A stretch of 64,000 bases of DNA from the NCBI RefSeq assembly GCF_021290965.1, contig NZ_JAJOYT010000004.1, positions 124,001-188,000 on the forward strand. Reading direction: 5' to 3'. Every line of letters begins with the position of its first letter. Positions within the stretch are counted from its first letter, which is position 1. This document shows positions 62,085 through 64,000 of the stretch, in pieces. Made by a program: the position numbers and the translations under genes. The stretch comes from Rheinheimera faecalis. GTDB lineage: Bacteria; Pseudomonadota; Gammaproteobacteria; Enterobacterales; Alteromonadaceae. The notes under the pieces were generated by a model, which was given only the letters and a program-made list of their open reading frames with translations, searched no databases and was not told the DNA's origin.

Positions 62085-62927
62085 ATGAACGTTCAACACC
62101 TTCTATGCAGCGCTGTAGTTTGTCTGCTGTTGTTTGGCTGTACACCTGCTGAAACTCAAAATTCTGCCGTTATTACTCCTGATGCTGTCACTAAAGTGGC
62201 AGAAACTCCAGCTGAACCCAAAGCTGCACCCTGCCAGCTAAAACTGGGTTTTGAATCCTGGGAACCCTACCAATACGTTGGATTGGAACAACAAGCCAGT
62301 GGACTGGATATTGAAATAGTGCAAGCCGTTGCTGGTCGTATGAACTGTACGCTGGTGCTGCAACATGGTACCTGGCAAGATTTGTTAGGTCAGTTCAGGC
62401 AAGGGCAATTGGATGTGCTGTTGGGAGCATCCAAAACACCAGCCCGTGAAGAATTTGCCCTATTTTCAGAGCCTTACCGCGCGGAGCAGTTCCAACTGTT
62501 TGTTCGTAAGGATGATGTCGATAAATACAACTTTGACTCTGTGGCACAAATGGTCGCCGCTAAACACAAGGTTGGGCTTATCAGTGATTATTATTATGGT
62601 GAACAAATAACCGCCTTGTACAGTGACGATCAAATGCGACCCCAGTTTGTTGAATCAACGATGAGTGAACAAAATATCGCTGTGTTGCTGGACGATCAGG
62701 TCGACGCTGTACTGGAAGATAGTTTTGTCGGCGCCGCTATTATCCGGCGCAAAGGATTAGAGCAGCAGGTACAACCTCACAGCATCAAGCTGGAAGAAAC
62801 ACCTATTTATGTGATGTTCAGTAAATCAACTGTGCAGCCGGAGCAGGTCAGCTCCTTTAATCAGGCGCTGCAGCAGTTAAAAGACAGTGGCGATTATCAA
62901 CAACTGCTCAGCAAGTACCAGAGTTAA
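62085..62927 (+). CDS. Lipoprotein solute-binding protein (SBP_bac_3-like), orphan
   Basis: 280 residues with a lipobox (LLLFGC) and linker, then the SBP_bac_3 fold: LGFESWEPYQYVGLEQQASG, LDIEIVQAVAGRMNCTLVLQ, LDVLLGASKTPAREEFALFS, and a C-terminal YVMFSKSTVQ. Membrane-tethered amino-acid-type binder without transport partners. AAAGAGG precedes the ATG. Its stop is directly followed by the second ERIC-like element. Fifth stand-alone binder in the window. Confidence 0.88.
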   Translation: MNVQHLLCSAVVCLLLFGCTPAETQNSAVITPDAVTKVAETPAEPKAAPCQLKLGFESWEPYQYVGLEQQASGLDIEIVQAVAGRMNCTLVLQHGTWQDLLGQFRQGQLDVLLGASKTPAREEFALFSEPYRAEQFQLFVRKDDVDKYNFDSVAQMVAAKHKVGLISDYYYGEQITALYSDDQMRPQFVESTMSEQNIAVLLDDQVDAVLEDSFVGAAIIRRKGLEQQVQPHSIKLEETPIYVMFSKSTVQPEQVSSFNQALQQLKDSGDYQQLLSKYQS

Positions 62928-63057
62928 CTTACTCGTCGTACTTGAAGCGGCAGCGTTGTTGACCGCGCTGCTCGCCCCAGTCACATAGGACAACTATGCT
63001 CCTGGGGGCTCGTGCACTTGTCGCCTAGCTGCAACTCCAATTACTTAGAGAATGGTA
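62928..63057 (-). repeat. ERIC-like repeat, inverted relative to the 60331 copy
   Basis: About 130 bp. Read on the minus strand it aligns to the copy at 60331: AAGTAATTGGAGTTGCAGC, CCAGGAGCATAGTTGTCCTA, TGTGACTGGGGCGAG, then CTTCAAGTACGACGAGTAAG. It starts at the base after the binding-protein stop and ends at the base before the mutH stop, so it fills the whole convergent spacer. It differs from the first copy at several sites, so it is not a recent duplicate. It may act as a bidirectional terminator. Confidence 0.88.
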
Positions 63058-63729
63058 TTAGTTGGTTCCAAACTGATGGGCCAGCAACGAAGCTGTAAAG
63101 CTGGCCTTTAAATAAAAGCCTCTGGGCAGGGTTTGAATAGGTTGGCCATCAGCGCCAATAGCGGAAGTTAAGGCTTTGCTATTGGCCGCTTTAGGCCTTA
63201 ACTGCAGTACTTTGCCGTGGGCGCCTTTAATCTGATCGATGCCACCTAATACAATCAGCTCCATCAACTCTTCCCAGTCCTGTTGTAATAAGGCGTGCTG
63301 CTCTGCATCCGGGCTCCATAAAAAAGCGCTGCCAATTTGACGTTCAGCCAACGGAATTGCGCGTTCGGCCAGTATAGGCACAAACAAAACCTTGCTGAGC
63401 TTGCGACAAACCCAGGACTCGTGCCAGCGTAAACCCGCAACATCAGTTAAGGGCGCCACACAAACATAAGTGCTTTCCAGAGGTTTACCAAATCTATCCA
63501 CAGGTAAGGTTTTCAGTTCTACACCCAAATGTGGAAAATCAGGTTCAGCTTTGCTGCCACTGCTGGCGCCTAGCACCAGTTCAAGCAATTGACCCACAGT
63601 GCCTTTGTCGCGTTGCAGATTCGCAGGCAGTTGCAACTGACATTGCTCTGCCAATTGACCTAAAGTCAGGCCTGCAATCAGGGCACAACGTTCCACTAAT
63701 TCTTCGATGTTTTTTGGTGGCAGGCTCAT
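63058..63729 (-). CDS. mutH: DNA mismatch-repair endonuclease MutH
   Basis: 223 residues, the length of the family (E. coli 229). The catalytic set D-x6-E-x-K is seen in DFPHLGVELKT (matching Asp70, Glu77, Lys79 of E. coli), with GSKAEPDF and YVCVAPLTDVAG, WSPDAEQ and RPKAANSKALTSAIGADG. MutH nicks the unmethylated strand at hemimethylated GATC, with MutS and MutL. Start MSLPPKN at 63729 by homology; a longer frame to 63828 lacks a ribosome site. It converges on the ERIC-bounded binding-protein gene. Confidence 0.95.
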   Translation of the reverse strand: MSLPPKNIEELVERCALIAGLTLGQLAEQCQLQLPANLQRDKGTVGQLLELVLGASSGSKAEPDFPHLGVELKTLPVDRFGKPLESTYVCVAPLTDVAGLRWHESWVCRKLSKVLFVPILAERAIPLAERQIGSAFLWSPDAEQHALLQQDWEELMELIVLGGIDQIKGAHGKVLQLRPKAANSKALTSAIGADGQPIQTLPRGFYLKASFTASLLAHQFGTN

Positions 63730-64000
63730 AAAAGCGTTATAAATACAGCAGTGATTCAGGTCTTTAAAAACATTAACATTTTTTGATTTATTTTGCTGCT
63801 CAAAAAGCAAACAAAGCAAGTTATGCACAGTTGTAACACTGCTTAAATAGCAGTCTTTTCAATCTAACTTAATGTTTCTTATAGTTATTTTTCTGTTTTT
63901 AATTGGGTGTTATTCCAGCATTTCAAAGTTATTCAAGAACAAAAACACCCTTATGCACAGCTTTATGTACAGAGCCTGTGTAGAAGTTCACAGTGAGCGC
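63730..64000. promoter_or_regulatory. AT-rich upstream region of mutH with DnaA-box-like sites
   Basis: No gene. Two exact TTATNCACA matches (TTATGCACA at 63821 and 63951) and a near-match TTATGTACA at 63963 lie within 150 bp of AT-rich DNA. This pattern suggests DnaA binding, perhaps control of mutH or of a gene beyond the right edge. No origin structure is claimed. Confidence 0.45.

Overview
The window reads as chromosomal DNA of a free-living aquatic gammaproteobacterium, most like Rheinheimera or a related Alteromonadales/Chromatiaceae genus. This is judged from protein style (two TonB receptors, many outer-membrane barrels, orphan periplasmic binding proteins, MutH, DbpA, SlyD, MtfA) and not from any database search. 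Coding density is high. I see no rRNA, tRNA, CRISPR array, integrase or transposase gene.

Layout. 1-146: end of a coiled-coil protein. 172-5068 (minus): large TonB-dependent receptor and secreted metallophosphoesterase. 5621-7510 (plus): dienelactone-hydrolase-like, cupin and NudK-like NUDIX operon. 7600-11316: secreted amidohydrolase, small membrane protein, CstA-family transporter. 11365-20287 (minus): a tightly packed six-gene block of alpha/beta hydrolase, acetoacetate-decarboxylase-like protein, patatin-like phospholipase, GMC (cholesterol-oxidase-like) oxidoreductase, calcineurin-like phosphoesterase and CHAT-domain protease. This is the best candidate for an undescribed system. 20536-21577: two small stress-type membrane proteins and a GNAT acetyltransferase. 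21740-27489: two paralogous OmpA-family proteins flanking a 1006-residue lipoprotein with eight Ig-like (Big_2) repeats and an ice-binding-like (DUF3494) C-terminal domain.

27558-35115: lipocalin, second TonB receptor, two LysR regulators each divergent from an enzyme gene, and a binding protein. 35244-41283: collagen-stalk lipoprotein with a possible Pho box, then a PstS-like / beta-barrel / GGDEF-EAL operon. 41342-51866: atypical class A PBP, binding protein, SlyD, MtfA, uracil phosphoribosyltransferase, orphan TorT, DUF3422 protein, periplasmic DNA ligase LigE and a LysE-type exporter. 51891-56989: porin, cupredoxin, Tpx, binding protein, GNAT, lipoprotein, VOC protein. 57254-60328: ferredoxin reductase, acyl desaturase and thioesterase operon. 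60331-63729: DbpA and a binding lipoprotein bracketed by two inverted ERIC-like repeats, then MutH, and a flank with DnaA-box-like sites.

Working together: the window is rich in envelope and nutrient-sensing functions (TonB uptake, c-di-GMP signalling, surface adhesin, fatty-acid desaturation) plus a lipid/sterol-type oxidation cluster. Non-coding highlights are two ERIC-like elements, a 55-bp near-perfect palindrome, a triple 26-bp hairpin repeat and a promoter leader shared by the OmpA and adhesin transcription units.
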